From positions 62,001-126,000 of the forward strand of contig JAVTVY010037006.1 of assembly GCA_036873755.1 (NCBI GenBank): a stretch of 64,000 nucleotides of DNA, read 5' to 3'. Each line of letters opens with the position of its first letter. Positions within the stretch are counted from its first letter, which is position 1. The position numbers were made by a program, and so were the translations under genes. Below the pieces are notes generated by a model. That model did no database searches. It worked only from the letters and a program-made list of their open reading frames with translations, and was not told the origin of the DNA. Below are positions 15,414 through 29,400 of the stretch, in pieces. Source of the stretch: Hanleya hanleyi. Its lineage: Eukaryota > Mollusca > Polyplacophora > Lepidopleurida > Hanleyidae.

Positions 15414-18400
15414 TAGTTACAGAGTTGAAGTGGAGTGACATTCTGATGTTGCCTTTTCCATACTTTCGCACAAAAAATGATTAAATATCTTTATAGGTAG
15501 ACACTCCAGTTTTGATTCTGATCGCATAGCGGAGAGGGGAGTGGTTTGAAAGAAACTTTTATATAACCCAACCAAGAATAATGGGGTGGTAGCGAGATTT
15601 GCGCTATCCATTGTATAGAATTAGAAGAATACGAAAAACTCGTTTGGCCCAGGTTCAAAAGTTCACTAAATATATTTACACACTGTGATAATTAGAAGTG
15701 GGTCAGGCCATAGCCAGTCCAAACCGTCGTTAACACATGAAACTAATCAAGGCGCCGTCCTTTCTCCAATCTCAACCTTCAGTGTTAGGATTCCGCTTGT
15801 CTGCTATTCAGATTGAAATCATCTGAAATAATTATAAACACTCTGTATGGCGTTCTGGGGCACTTCGGGGGATTATTTTTTGCAAGCCAAAATCATTTTT
15901 CTTTTAACTTTCAATGCGTCGCGATGGGTAAGTAAAGTTGGACGAATTAACTTCTGTCTGATAATATCGTACATTGGAGATCTGCCTCAACTTTGAACTG
16001 CGTTTTCAATTGTAAGTTGTTTTAATGGAAACAGGACAAACTTACAGCTTACGATTGCCATAACGTTATAACTAACATGTTGTTTACAGGTATACCATAG
16101 CACCCCACTTCATTTAAATACAGGCATTATCTTAGAAACCATCAAAGAACGACACAATCGTTCCGAATTCAGTACGCCATTAGACGCTTACATAAACCTT
16201 CATCCGGTGAATTGTTCTGTGTCCGACATACCGATACACAAAGCCCGGACACCAAATGAAAACTTGATTGGGCAGTACTTGGCGGATCATAGCATTTTTA
16301 TCGCGAAGGAAAACAAAACGTCCCAGAATAGCCTTCCAATTGTAAAGGGGCACCGGACAATACGGCCCCCGGGCCAGTGGAAATAAATGGACAATAACCT
16401 ATCCACGAAACAAAAGGTGACACAGCCAAAATTACTTGCGAATGGTCAGTGGGTTATTTTCCCAGGCCACTCCGTGCCTGATCCATTGTTCGAAGAACCG
16501 TCTCATCACCTGGTATTAATGATGGACTTGAAATTAAAGTTTGGCTAATTTATTTCACCAGGTATACAGGGCGGTCCTGTGGCACGCAGGACGGAAAGCT
16601 TGTGGCAATTGTTATAGAACAGTTCGACATGGAACACAATGGAGACGCCGGATGAATAGCTCGGCCATAGCATTAGACATTACGATTCAACCGACCCAAC
16701 ATACAAAAGGAATTTATGGAAGCTATTACAGAAAATTGTTTTAGGGAAACAATAGCGTTCTCGATTGTATCTTCGAGACATTCGATTTTTTTAACACAAA
16801 AGAGGTCAAGTCGATCAAAGACTACCGCGAATCTTAAAAGCAATCCTTGTTAACTTTATGAAGAAAAGAAAGAATAAAAGATGACTTTCACCGAATATGC
16901 CCGACTAATATATGCCGGTACCAGAAGACCAAAAGCGCTGAATTTTGCTTCAAATTACTCTTCTTTTGAGAAATTCTTAGCAAATTTGAATGATAATTCC
17001 AGTATACATCACAAGACATGGAGCACATGCAATATTATCTGGCAAACTAATAATTTCTGCAAGCGCCACGGTCATTAAAGTCATTTGAGAGATCAATCCA
17101 TATATGCTATAACCGGACAAATAATAAGATGCCGATTTGATCTTCAGAAGACGAATGAAAAGAACCCGCGCTGAACAAGATGTAAGAATCCTTATTTGGT
17201 ATGATCTTTGACGCAGAGGTTCCCAAGTTAATTGTCGTGTCAAACACTTAGAGCCTGGTGAATACTGTAGGAGGAAAAAACTACTCCGTCATCAGAGGAA
17301 GGCTAAAACACATATTGATTGGAGCGCTAATGAAGCTAGGTCGAGGATGGAGAGATGAGAATAAATGCGCCTGCGTCTCACAGAATGACATCATCGCGGC
17401 ATTTATCAGAGCAAACAAAGACTGAAAGAAATAGTTGTCAAGGAGATACACAATTCCAGGATAGCAAAGACAGTAATCCAGTTAATTCGTTTCAAATGTG
17501 ATTGAAATTTTTATTTGGTCGCCAAGCAACTACAAGTATTGTACTTTCAAGACGAGACTAATATAACGATATAGCACAAAATATTAAAATGTCACTTTTC
17601 TTATTTCAATACTACGTATAGCCCTTAATTTCGTAATATGTTCCTAATTTCAATATATAAGTGAAGTATTCACGTTTTTTCTTCTTCTCAATTCAATACC
17701 ACCTATCCCTCTCAGATAAAATTTCATACGTAACAAAAAACAGATACGGAACAAAGGCTAAAACATTTTATCCCAACCCCTTTGCTTCTCGTGCTTGACT
17801 TGGTTTTATGCGAGGGTGGAATTAGCCGATATGATTGACCTGCACTGGCTCAGGGTTCTCCTAAAGACATTTTCGGATCCATCAGCATAATATCAAAAAA
17901 ATATAATAAAGACGGTGGCCATGCATGGTGAAATATACTGCTGGAATAATGACAGGCGGGCAAATGATCGAGAATATTAGCAGGGGAGTCTTGCTGCACG
18001 AGCTAATTAGTTTAAGAAACTGATGGCCTCGCCGAATGCCTTGATCGGGCGGCTGGGCGATCGAGTTATTGAAATGTCGTCCGTAATTATTTGGTGCAGA
18101 AGAAAAATCGATCTTGTGTAAGGGAACTTAAAAGGTCGCTAAATATGAGCTTGTTGTGCCACATCGCTGGCCCCGGCTCCTGACCTGACGACAGTAATGT
18201 TAAAACGACCAAACACACTAAACAGACGGGCATCTTTTTCTTATATGCATGTATATATAGATATGTGATGAAATCCCAAGGAAGAATGCGCGAGACTGAA
18301 ACAGTTTCCAGATAAAATGAAAACTGATAAAATGGTACAGAATGAAGGAAAATGGGTACAAATAAAATATAAAAACCCAAAATGCCATAAGAGGATTACA

Positions 18401-18675
18401 GATTTCATTTTTTCTCCAGTCCATTGCATCTTGGCTGAAGGTCAAGATGGCGGACTAGAGATATCCAAGACGAGTTATGAGCGATCTGAATGAGATTTTA
18501 GTGTGGTACGCCCTGATCAAGTCTGATCGACAGTCGATTATTTTGCGGATGATTATAAAAGGGGTGGGCGGGGGGATACAACAAAACAGTTTTAACTAAA
18601 ATCAGGTGCATTGGTAATGACAGGATACACTATTGAGTAAAATCAGTCAAATGTATGACGTAATCACTTCATATA

Positions 18676-18745
18676 ATATATATATACTCATAAAACAACC
18701 TGAGAAAGGCCTGTGACGATATATATATATATATATATATACATA
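18676..18745. repeat. AT simple repeats
   Basis: Two TA-rich runs, about 18676-18688 and 18718-18745, the second a nearly pure TA repeat. Another lies at about 19247-19262. Confidence 0.7.
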
Positions 18746-21700
18746 TAGGCTCGGAGATGCGTGCAAAATGGCATATTGCTTAATAAAAAAAAATCCATAA
18801 CGAAATCAGAAGTAATTAAATGAATTAAACAGAAAAAAACTGCATGTTTCTATGGAGATGGTGTATATGTTGGGAATATAATCAATAATAAGATATGCAT
18901 GACTATGTGGAAAAAGTCTGTGTGCTGATGAAAATTTCATAGGTAATTGATATGATAAATGGGTAAGAAATATAATGCATTTGACGTGAACTGGAAATGA
19001 TGGACTTGATGCAAATTTTGTCATCTCATTATTCTGTAAATCCTATAGGAAATATTTAATGAGATCTTAGTAAACAAAAAAAAACAAAAAAAACAAACAA
19101 ACAAGGAAACACCCTCTGTCTAATCAAGGTAGATTTTATGTAATATATATACAACTCCACATTCTCGATTAAATTAAACCACCTGCTAATTTCGATTTAC
19201 TGTAATGAAATCAAAAATGTGTTGGGGGAGGGGGGTCTGTGTAACAATATATATATATATATTTATTTATTTATAATACATGCTCTCATAAAGCTCTATT
19301 TGTTATTTGTTTGAGGAGGGAAAAAAGAGAATAACAATGATTGAGTTACAAAAACTTTGCTTTCAGAAATCCTACAATGCAACAATTAAGGGATCTATTC
19401 TGATTTACATGGTCACACCTTGCAAAAAAAAAATAATCCCCAAAAAACTGGTAAACCACTGTACACTAAACAAACAATATAGTTAAATCAGAACACTACT
19501 CTTCTAATGTTATGAAGAATAATCTCTCAAATGTTTTCAAATGGCCGATGAAATGATTGTAGAAATATTCAATCCATATTTGCCACTTGTCTAATGAATA
19601 TCTACCTCATTCTGTGATAGCTATTTATGCAAAAATAAATGTTTTCTTTTTCATCTCATTTCGAGAATAGCACGATCTCAGTGTTTCTGGAAGAATTCAT
19701 ATGCTTGTCAAAGTCAAATCAGGCCAATATAAAGTAGTTTGCATGCCCATAATTTTGAAAAACTGGCTAAGTTTCATTCAACATCCCTACAACCTTGTAA
19801 CTGGCAATTAACCATGTTAATTTAATCAATTCCCTGTTTACATTAATTCATCTCTCCAAATTCATAGCACATTTTCTTTTAAATTACAACTTCAAAATTC
19901 TATCATTTATTAGCAGTTTTGCCAAGCAAGCAGCAGACAGGGGTCCATCCCATATTATTTTACACACCTAGATATACAAGACAAAGTTTACATCTCATTC
20001 TCTACATGGTTTCGATTGGCCCGTTCACAGAACAGGCACCGCCAATCAAATTGAAGAACAAATAAAGATGAAGACCCCAATACAATTCTGGGCTTCCATA
20101 GATTCTTGAGAAAACTGCATGCAAACAAAGAGACTCCACTTGAGTTGTTAAGTAAAGAATTAAAGCTATAAAACTCCATGCTGAAAATCAGTAATGTTCT
20201 AAAACTGAAAATTTTGGGCAATTAATACATAAAGAGGCCTTCACGGCCAAAAATACAAATTCATTAAATCTGATATCAACTAACTTTGCCCAAGTCACAG
20301 CGGTAGGATTGTAAAGCTAATGCATGTATTATAAATGTTTAAAGCAGCCACTTGGGTAAAAAAGAAATGAATGTTTATAATATCATCCTATGATTAATCA
20401 AGCTTCTTCCCAAGTAAGCATTAAAATGAATTAAACAAATCAGTGGAAGTTTGCCTCTACAGCCCGAGAAAAGTTGCATTCCATCCTGATTCTGAGAAAA
20501 ATGAAATCGAAGGCGACGTTGATAAAAATGAAAAGGGACTCCCCAGCCTCGGAAAACAACCAGAACTAACAAGAGTTTGAGACTCCAACAGGGTCCAACA
20601 TTCATTTACAGGTAAATCATAACTTTGGGACTGTCACACACCAAATCACTGAATATTTAAACAAAATATCGATCGAGTAATAACCAACGGTAATACTCGC
20701 ATCGAATTTACCACAGTAGATTCGGAATAAAATTGGGACTGGCAGGTAAACACATGCACGATCTATAGAATACAGCAAAACTAGCTGTTGTAACAATTAA
20801 TACAGTTATAGATATCACTATAAAATCACATATTAAAAAAAAAAGAAGATTGCGATAACTCGTTTAGCCATCATTTTCTATATATATATATGGAGCAGTC
20901 AATGTGCCCATTAGGGGTTCAAGGGTACAGAATGGCCATGCACAGATTTGTTCGACAACAGGTACCCTCAACACTCACACCTATGTAGTATAATAGACTA
21001 ATCTATAACTGGACCCGGCGACAACACTAGACGACATGGTACTACTAATTTGATCCCTTATATGGAATTTCTTACAAAAAATAACGTGAAATGTACATAT
21101 TATTTAAATGTTTCGTCTTCAGACTTGGTAACTGTTGTTGGTATGATATTCTGGCTGTTAGATCGAGATAATACTTTCCACATCGGACATGTAATTGTAA
21201 TTATTAATTAATTAATAAATGGACTTGACGAAGCCTAGTTAATTACTATAACAATGATTTATACCCTACAGTTTTGTCATCAAAAAATGTCTACCACGTA
21301 GTGTAAGTTTGTCAGCATCCCATAAAATACTATACGTCATACAACAACAACGATCGAGTGATTCCACGTAACATGAGAATATATAGACACAGGATGATAA
21401 TACTTTTTGCCCCAAAATATGGAAGTCCGTTGAAGTTAAGGCAAGCAATCATTCTTTTGTGCTTATTTAACCGCAGTAGTTTGCCTATTTTCGAGGGAAT
21501 CCAATACGTCTCAATGTACGTACACCATTCCCTGCCAACAACTTTGTCAAATTATTTCTTTTATCTGGAAGCCTTGGAGCACAAAATAATTTGTGCACAA
21601 CAATATATAAACAATCACATAGTATAGTTGTATAAGTATATATATATATTTATATATATATTTGGTAGATTCATCATATTTCTAGAGGCCGATGAGAGGC

Positions 21701-21888
21701 AACTCAACATTGTCAACTAATAAAACCATGTACAGATTTCCCCACTGTAAAATAACACTTTTCCACAGTCAAATACAGTTTCACTGTAAATACATTTCAA
21801 CAGTAGGAGACAATTCACCTCGCAAAATTGTTTGGATATTTCCTGAACGGGGGCCCAGTGTAACACTTCTAATATGAAAGTTAATAGT

Positions 21889-22787
21889 TTATTTGGACTT
21901 TTGGTCACCCGTGTCCGAATCAGCATGTTTGCTCGGCTCACTGGTGCCCCCTGATGGCACGCTCACACTTGGACGTTCCAAAGTCGATGTAACTAAAGTG
22001 TCCTCCTTATGGTGTGACTGCGATTCCACAACCTCTTTTTTACTAGTGTTCAAGAGCGACGTGCCCTTTTTGGGGTCTATGACCTTAGAATGAAGTAATG
22101 CTTCTGCGTTCAGGTTGGCCAATAACCTGGCCTGCAGGTCTGCCTTTCGTTTTTCAGCTCCGGTCATGGGGCTCGTCATGTGTTGAGACGACGACGTGAA
22201 ACTGTGGGATTTTGGGGAGACGTGGGCCGACGACGGAGAGGGCGCGGAAACGGATGGGGTCTTATTCCGGTGATGCTGCTGCTGATGGTGGTGGTGAGAA
22301 GATCCCGAGGAGGTGGAGGAATGATGATGCTGCTGTTTGTACCGTGAAGCTTTCGTCTTGTGAGCCTCGAGCTGACAGTGAACTTTAAACTCGTGGATCG
22401 TGGACGTCTTTTCGTTGCACGCCTTGCACTCGTACTGGATCTGCTCCAGTTTCAGAATGGTTTTCATGTTTTCCGGCAGCTTGCCGAGGAAACACAGAGT
22501 CCGCTGGTGGTTGACACAGGCCTCCTTGCCCGGGTACACCATCTGACACTTCTTACATATGTACCCAACATCCACCGTGGCCTCAGTGGCCAGCCTATAG
22601 TCAGCACTAGTTACAGCAGTCTTCAGATCAGCGAATGACTTACAGTCTTGGGTGTATTGGGTGAGAGAGGAGCTGGGGTCGGCGAGCTTGGAGCTCACCG
22701 ATTTGATCGTTGCCTGCGGGATCTGCAGCAGGGGGAGGGGCGTGCCGTATGTCGTTGGATCATAGGCTGCGAACAAATGTTCAGCTC
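21889..22787 (-). CDS. Zfhx: Zfhx last coding exon
   Basis: This is the terminal exon of the zinc-finger homeobox gene. A pyrimidine-rich tract and AG acceptor lie at 22788-22789; the reading frame completes a split codon (G from the previous exon plus GA) and runs to TAA at 21889-21891. It encodes about 298 residues with two C2H2-type fingers (YICKKCQMVYPGKEACVNHQ... and YECKACNEKTSTIHEFKVHC...). These are followed by a His/Ser/Gln-rich low-complexity stretch and a Ser-rich, acidic tail. C-terminal fingers after the last homeodomain are a feature of ZFHX3/ZFHX4. The end is likely disordered and regulatory. An AATAAA overlaps the stop. Confidence 0.9.
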
Positions 22788-22925
22788 CTGGAAAAATACA
22801 AATTTGGAAGATTAAACAATGGATAAAAATTCAGATTTGAAAGCGAAGAAAGACCCAGCCTTACAAAAGTATATCAGTTCATATCTGCTTCAAAATATGT
22901 TCGGAACAAGCATAGGCCTACATGT

Positions 22926-23151
22926 AGAGTAAATTCCCTGATAATTCAATCACACGAAGTGAAATTTCCCATGATAAAATCAGGGGGTTATCAAACAGGA
23001 AGTTGTCAATCTGGTCCAAAATCAGGCAGATAACCCATTATTTCATTTGCCATTTTAATGATTTTAAAGGGTGATTATATTTATTAGAAAGACTGGTTGA
23101 ATTTTGTCCATAAAATTTGGGGTGATTGATTTATTAAATTATCTACTGTAC
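22926..23151. mobile_element. Degenerate copy of the TACGGTAAT MITE family
   Basis: TAATTCAATCAC, GAAGTGAAATTTCC, GGTCCAAAATCAGGCAGAT and TTGAATTTTGTCC appear in the same order as in the intact copy at 61379-61619. The terminal repeats have decayed (AAATTCCCTG at the left, ATCTACTGTA at the right). Confidence 0.6.
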
Positions 23152-23937
23152 CCGAAATGCTGAATTATTCAAGAGAGAAGTTGAGAGATGAAATCATGTT
23201 TGGTGAGAGATATTACAGTTCAATCAAGGTCGAGACATTACAGTCCAATCAAGGTTTTATCTTGTGGCCTTCAGTAAAGCTCAGATAGACTCGACAATAT
23301 GATCATCAAGAAAGTTTCATAGATTTCACTAACTCCAAATTTTACAGTCCTAATGATGTTTGGACTACATCTTAGTTTTAGTGTAACTTTACAGCTTTGT
23401 TCCATCATTACCATTGAAGCTAGGTTAGATACATTTTATCGCGCTAAAATTGTTGGGAAAGTGTAGCATGGCTTGTAGACTCCCATCTTTCACCATCCTC
23501 CAAATTCAGCAATGAAACTTTCTTTTACGACATGAGGACACACCGGATGATTAAAATTAAGTATCTGAAAGCTATATCGTACTTGGGAAGTGGTAGATTG
23601 CTCTAAATTTTCTCACACGAACATTTGATGATGATGGGATAATTTCTGACAAGAGCATATCAACACTAGGGTATTGTGGAAAAACTTTGTTAACAGACTG
23701 CAACAATTTCCTTCAAGTAATCAGTAGTAAAACTGCGAACTGATATTATCGGACTGATCTGGGATTAGCTGTGTGGAATCTTAATGGTCCAGACTGAGAA
23801 CAATTTATTGTTCAGCTTGTATGGTATTAAGTGAAGACTGTTATTTTCTGATCAGGTCAGTTGAATATGGTCAGATTTGGGTGATTTCACATTTAAACAC
23901 CCCTCAAATTTGGTTAAGAATTGGTACATGGTATGGT

Positions 23938-24127
23938 ATGGTACATCCCGTAATACGCAGTTCAATCATAAGAAGTGACATTTCACACAACAGTATCAGC
24001 AAGTGATAAAATTTATAATAACAGGAAGTTGATAAAATAGTCCAAAATCAAGCAGATAATCTGTTATTCTTTTGTTATTTCTATGATTTTAGAGGGAGAC
24101 TGAATTTTGGCCACAAAATTTGGGGGA
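23938..24127. mobile_element. Second degenerate copy of the same MITE family
   Basis: TTCAATCATAAGAAGTGACATTTC, AGTCCAAAATCAAGCAGAT, ATGATTTTAGAGGG and CACAAAATTTGGGGG match the family in order. The ends are eroded. Confidence 0.55.
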
Positions 24128-25445
24128 GACAAATATAGCCATAGCCTATACGAACACATTGAATAGAGAATCTGTAATCTGTATTAAATGTTCTTCTTGT
24201 GAAATTAAAACAGATAATATTCTGAAATTTTCTGTTCTAAAATATTAGATAGCCCTCAGGTTTCTATGCAGGTAATTATACTTCTTGTGACCAAAATATT
24301 AGCTTATTTAATGCACTAACTCTTTGGCTTAGTTGAATGAACACAAAGTTTTCTACTGACCTACATGACCCAGGTCACCATAGCAATTATATGGATAAAA
24401 ATATAACAGACCGACATTTCAAAGCCTGCTACTTCGTATAAGTCGACCATTCATATTCTTTAATAGTTTTTCCAATACTAAGCTTCCTAATTACGATTTA
24501 TCATTAGAGTCGACGGTCAATTGTTCCGAGGCCGACTAATGGACCCCACACATGAGTGGAACGGCTGTAGCCATTGTTTCTCATTAGTCATAAGAATCTA
24601 ATGAAAGGTCACACAGCAAGGCTTTTTCAGATCGTCTCTACATAGCACAGGATGCTGATGTAGCTGTGTAACAGCATGGTGCTCATTAACGGTAGGCACC
24701 GGGTTAATTGGAAGTAAAGTCTCCATTTTCTTCGCTCTAATTATCAGGATATGTCTTAGTGATTTGAGGGAGAGTTCAATCACCTTGGTCAGGATCAACT
24801 GCATTTCCTCATTTCACGCCCCCCTCCCTGCCCCCCCCCCCTCCCACCCCCACAACTTAATCACCTTCCGTCATGTATATGGTCAATGGCTATATTCATT
24901 AAGAACATGGAATGGTCTATATAACATGCTATCAAATTTTTTTTTTTTTTTTTTTACTAGTGCCGATGTAGTTGCCATTCTTAATTGTGAGAATTTTAAC
25001 GAAAAAAGACGAGAATAGAACAGTGGAATCCAATATTCAATAGGCAACTGTTATCTTCAGAGAATTGCTGTTCAATAACCAAAAGTCATTAGCTCTCAAA
25101 TCCGTACATTTTCCATAAATTTCAACAAACACAAGGTAGAATTAGAATTACAAAAGAGAGAAGCGATTAAGTTTTTTTTTTTTTTTTCAAAGATGCCAAC
25201 AATAAAACATATGATAATCCATTGTTCACAGATCTACCAGTAATTGCTACTAGTGGGAGGTTTGCATAATAGGACCAAGCGATAAACTGAATTGCTAGTT
25301 CCGTCATCTGATTGGCTAAATGGAACAAAATCAACAAACAGGAAGTGGCAATCACAGAATCTGATTGGATAGTTTGGTAATGTGCAAGTCGCCCATTCTC
25401 AAACAACGTTTACCATGCGTTCGGTAAAACATAATTTATTCTTAC

Positions 25446-25661
25446 CTGGAAAGAAACCAGGCGGCATCATCGGCATGCCCAGCCCAGGATAAAAGCTAGG
25501 CATCCCTGGATACATATACGATAAGAGGCTGGGGTCTACACCTGGGAGAAAGTTAGCGAATGGCGACATCATTTGAATCGGTATCGTTCCCTCTGCATCA
25601 GCGGCGGCCGCATAGGCTGCAGTCGCTGAAGCTGATGACAAAGACGATGATTTACGTTTTC
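25446..25661 (-). CDS. Zfhx: Zfhx penultimate coding exon (216 bp)
   Basis: The exon is bounded by an AG acceptor (TCATTACAG) and a GTAAGA donor. Both junctions are phase 1, so its 216 bp add 72 residues in frame. It encodes a Lys/Arg then Ser-rich start, an Ala-rich run (ATAAYAAAADAEG) and a Pro/Met-rich segment (FANFLPGVDPSLLSYMYPGM, PSFYPGLGMPMMPPGFF). There is no zinc finger. Such Pro/Met-rich linkers connect DNA-binding modules in this family and may act as transcriptional regulatory surfaces. Confidence 0.85.
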
Positions 25662-25952
25662 CTGTAATGAGAGATAAGAGAAGAAAATAATTAGAAATTC
25701 GAGGTAAATGTATGAAATATCCAACAGCAGAAAACAATGGTGTGCCTAATCATCCAAAGAATCTCAAAAAGAGACGAAAAACAAATCAGCCCTTTAACAG
25801 GTTAATTGGAAATACATCGAGAATTCACAAAGGTGCGTCGCAGGCAAATGTCATAATTAGCAAATGAAGTTTTTCATTGGTCCTTATAACTTTTTCTGAT
25901 TTCATAATCTCACTCAAGTATTTTGAAGAGATGTGTTAAATAATGGACCTAC

Positions 25953-26030
25953 CACTATCATCTTTCCTAGAATTGCTGCCATGATTTTCCTTCTTCACGG
26001 CAGTCTTCTTAATCTCAGCATTTCCACTTC
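25953..26030 (-). CDS. Zfhx: Zfhx 78-bp small exon
   Basis: A very short exon between a TTTTAG acceptor and a GTAGGT donor, phase 1 at both ends, contributing 26 mostly basic and polar residues (NAEIKKTAVKKENHGSNSRK). It was located from the splice signals and because it joins the neighbouring exons in frame. Skipping it would leave the protein in frame, so it is a good candidate for alternative splicing. The intron on its 3' side is 291 bp and that on its 5' side is 460 bp; neither shows coding signal. Confidence 0.75.
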
Positions 26031-26490
26031 CTAAAACAAAGGACAAGAGAAAGAGTAAGTGGCAGTGATTCAATGTGCAGATCCAGTTGTCTGTGATTAT
26101 CCGTCTTTTGCAGAAAACAATAATCTGACATTGTAAAAGTACATGTTGATGAAACTTGCATTCTTTTTAAAGGGAACTTTGTGACCAACATATATTTTAA
26201 CCCAGGGAATAAAACGTAAGCTATTTTAAGACTGATAAATGATGAGGACTTTAGAGATGGGAACATCATGGGGACTTGTCAACTTGATTGAAAATGGTCG
26301 ATCACTTCTGCTCTTGAAATAGACTGCTTAATTAGTTATTTTCACTTTAATTATTAATATTACATTGTCGGATTCGGAAACATACCATAATTGGGGAAAG
26401 GTCGTACAAATATGGGTTCAGAAATGTCGAAAAGGATCACTGATCTAAACATCGGAATGAACTCAATAAATTGCATATATCAGTCCTTAC

Positions 26491-29400
26491 CAGTAACAGA
26501 AGATGGTAGAGAGTTCAAGCCCATCGCCTGTAATTGTGCAATCTGCGAGCTTGTGCTGCTTGGCCCAGATTCCTCCCACAGCTTCCGTCCGACTCGTTCC
26601 CGGTCGCCACGAGACTGGTGCTCTTGGAATAGCTGAGACATGCTGCGTGGGTCCGTCAGCTCCCTCTCGGCCTCGGCTTGGTTTTGCAGGAACTTCTTCG
26701 CATTCTCGATGTGTTTTTTAGTGAAGATGTGGTCCTGGACTGTGTATTTGTGGGAATACTTGAAGTTACACAGATTGCAGTCTTCAGGTGGACGGTTGAA
26801 GTCCACATCCGTTCCAAAGGTCTTCTGGTATTGAAGCTTAGACTTCTTTTCCTTGGCCCGTGCATTCTGGAACCAAACTTGGACGACCCGCTTAGGAAGA
26901 CCAATTTCTCTTCCCAACATTTCACATTCAGCCATTGTCGGAGTCTTGTAATCGGTGAAGAGCATCTTCATGATGCGGACCTGCAAGTTGGTCATCTGGG
27001 TTCGGTATCGTTTTCCCGCACCACTATGAGGTCGTCCGTGGAGAGAATTTGGGGAGGTCGGATTACTGCTGGCTTGACTATGCATTTCTATTTCGGTTTC
27101 TGAAAGGGTTTCTGAGTAGGAATCATCGAGACTGGTTCTGCGTCGGTGGAAGTATTCTTCAAAGCTTCTCTCACTGACGTCAGTGGATGGACCTTCTGAG
27201 ATTTTCTCTGTATCTGTATTGACCTTGATGGGCTTACTAAGATCAAGAGGTACATCATCATCATCATCATCCGCTGTCATGGCTTTCCGTTTCGTGTCAT
27301 GGCTATGGCTTTCCGCAGCGGGCAGATGTTTCGATGGAACCTCAGCTGCTATCAGACTCGGTTGTTGTATATGGCTGGCAGCACTAAGCTCATCGATATA
27401 TTTCTTGAGCGAATCTTCATACATTTTCTTCATGGACATCTGTAACGAGTCATTAGATGGTGGGAAGCCCAGGGGCATTCCCCCAGGAGGCATAAAGGGT
27501 AGATAAGACTGTAAACCCAATGGAGAACCCATCAACTTGGTGAAATCAAAGTTCTGTGCAGAGGCTGCTCCTGAACTGGTAGGAGTGGCCGGGGGTTGTG
27601 GAGTTGACGGCATGCTGTCCATGGAAGCATCTGGAATGTTGTCTACGTTCAGTTCCCCTTTGGCCATTTCCTCGGGATGTTTGGTCGCCAGATGAGACTC
27701 TAGAGCAGATTTCGCTCTGAACAAAGCTCTGCAGAATGGGCATCTCTTGTGGATAAGCTGTTGATGAGCCCGGTACTGACCTTTTCGCTCTCTAGCCCTG
27801 GTGTTCTGGAACCACACCTGTACAACCCGCTTCTTGAGTCCGACATCCTGAGAAATGTTCTCGAGCTGTTTTCGGCTGGGACTGCAGTCTAACTGGTACT
27901 TCTGGTACAAATAATCCAGTTGTTCGGGAAGAATTGTTGTCCTCAATCTCTTATCCCTCGGTTGGTCGCCGTAGTCATCCACAATGTGTTCTTCCATTTT
28001 TCTCTTCAATGGAGACTTATTCTCATGCTGCTGTGCAACACTCTGCAACATAGCGAATGCGCTTTCCCCAGGTGGAAAAGGTGGGAACAGAGTCGGGTTC
28101 ATCATGTGTACATTCTGATGTTCATTCCACTGCTCAAAGCGCTTGAACGTGAGCTTGCACTTTTCACACTTGAAGTTCCCCAGTGATAGACCATCTGATG
28201 GTTCTCCTTTGTCATCGAGAGTTCTACTGGTTCCTTCTGAGCTGGCATTCTGGCTCAAGTCATCTGGAGAAATTGAAGAATTGTCATCCTCATCGCCACT
28301 AAAGGAAGTGCTCAATATGGAGGTACCACCATCCTCTTCTGGCAGACACTTATTTTTCTGGTGACGTATGAGTTCATAGTGCCTATGGAAGACTGCTGAA
28401 CACTTTTTGCACTGATATGATGAGGCCGGACCAGGCTCAATTTTCGTTCTTTTATGAGGCGTCTCCTCAGCAGAAAGGTCCAGGACCGGTTGGTTCTCGT
28501 AACTCTTTCTGGCTTTTTGTCGAGCGTTCTGGAACCAAACAACAATAACCCTTGGACTGAGATTGAGCATCTTCGACAGATGGTCCAAGTCATCATCTTT
28601 GGGATAAGCATTCTGCTCGAAGTACTCCTGCAGCAGTTTGATCTGGTAATCCGTAAAACGGGTGCGGATTGCTCGCTTGCAAGCTGCATTGGGTGACATT
28701 TTAAGATCGTAAAATTCTAATGTGTCAGATGATGTTGGCGAGGCCATGGAAGTCATAGGTAGTGAAAGGGTAGGTGGGGACGATGTAACAGGTGGCATCA
28801 ACAAATTCATCTCGGGTCTTTCCATCTTGACAAGGCCGAGGTTGACAGGTAGGATTTCTTTTGGTTCCTTCAGTTCTGGTGGAACCGGTGTTGTGGGTAC
28901 ACTAAGTTGATCCTCTTCCACTTCCTCTTTCAGATCAAGGTTATTAACCTTACCGGTTTTCTCATACTCCTCCAGATTCAGCTGGGTCGATGGTGGGTTG
29001 TTGAAGTTGTATGGCGAGTCTTTATTTCTCTGCCGTTCCTTGAACAAAGTATTTCTAAACCAGTGCTTGATCACTTTCTGTGGAAGCCCAGATTGTTCGG
29101 ACATGGTAATGATCTGCTCCTCACTGGGGGAATTGTTAATGTCAAAGTGGGCTCGAAGTATTTTCAGTTGCTCATCACTGATGCGGGTTCGAGCACGTTT
29201 GGAGTTCTGGTTCTGCTGCTGCTGTTGTTGTTGCTGCTGCTGGATCTGAATTTGTTTTTGAGCCAAGAGACTGGAGTCGACCATTGACATAGGTGGCGTG
29301 AAGCTCGGACCTTCTAGATTATGTGGCATCATCATTGGGATCAGTGGCGGATGCATGTTCATGCCCATTGGCATATTCAGAGCCATTGGCATTGGCATCA

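Larger units (their letters stand above)
14873..21888. other. Intergenic DNA and probable Zfhx 3' UTR
   Basis: No ORF in this 7-kb stretch resembles a known protein. It contains the dispersed repeat described separately and AT-rich simple repeats. Short stretches of mixed composition, for example about 18000-18130 and 18420-18560, look less decayed than their surroundings. Because the zinc-finger homeobox gene ends at 21889 on the minus strand, its 3' UTR should occupy the higher-coordinate part of this region. The first AATAAA on that strand overlaps the stop codon itself, and I cannot choose the functional polyadenylation site. Confidence 0.5.
22788..25445 (-). other. Zfhx intron
   Basis: This 2.66-kb intron lies between the last two coding exons, with GTAAGA donor and CAG acceptor. 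It carries two degenerate MITE copies, a poly-C tract near 24829-24842 and T-runs near 24937-24954 and 25170-25188. No coding signal is seen. Confidence 0.8.

Noticed and set aside
24829..24842. Poly-C and other homopolymer runs (also 43610, 48016)
   Set aside because: Simple-sequence tracts common in such genomes; no associated feature.
26480..26490. Reading frame of the Zfhx giant exon continued to a stop at 26480
   Set aside because: A consensus GTAAGG donor lies directly after 26491 and the following exons join in frame, so the stop is intronic.
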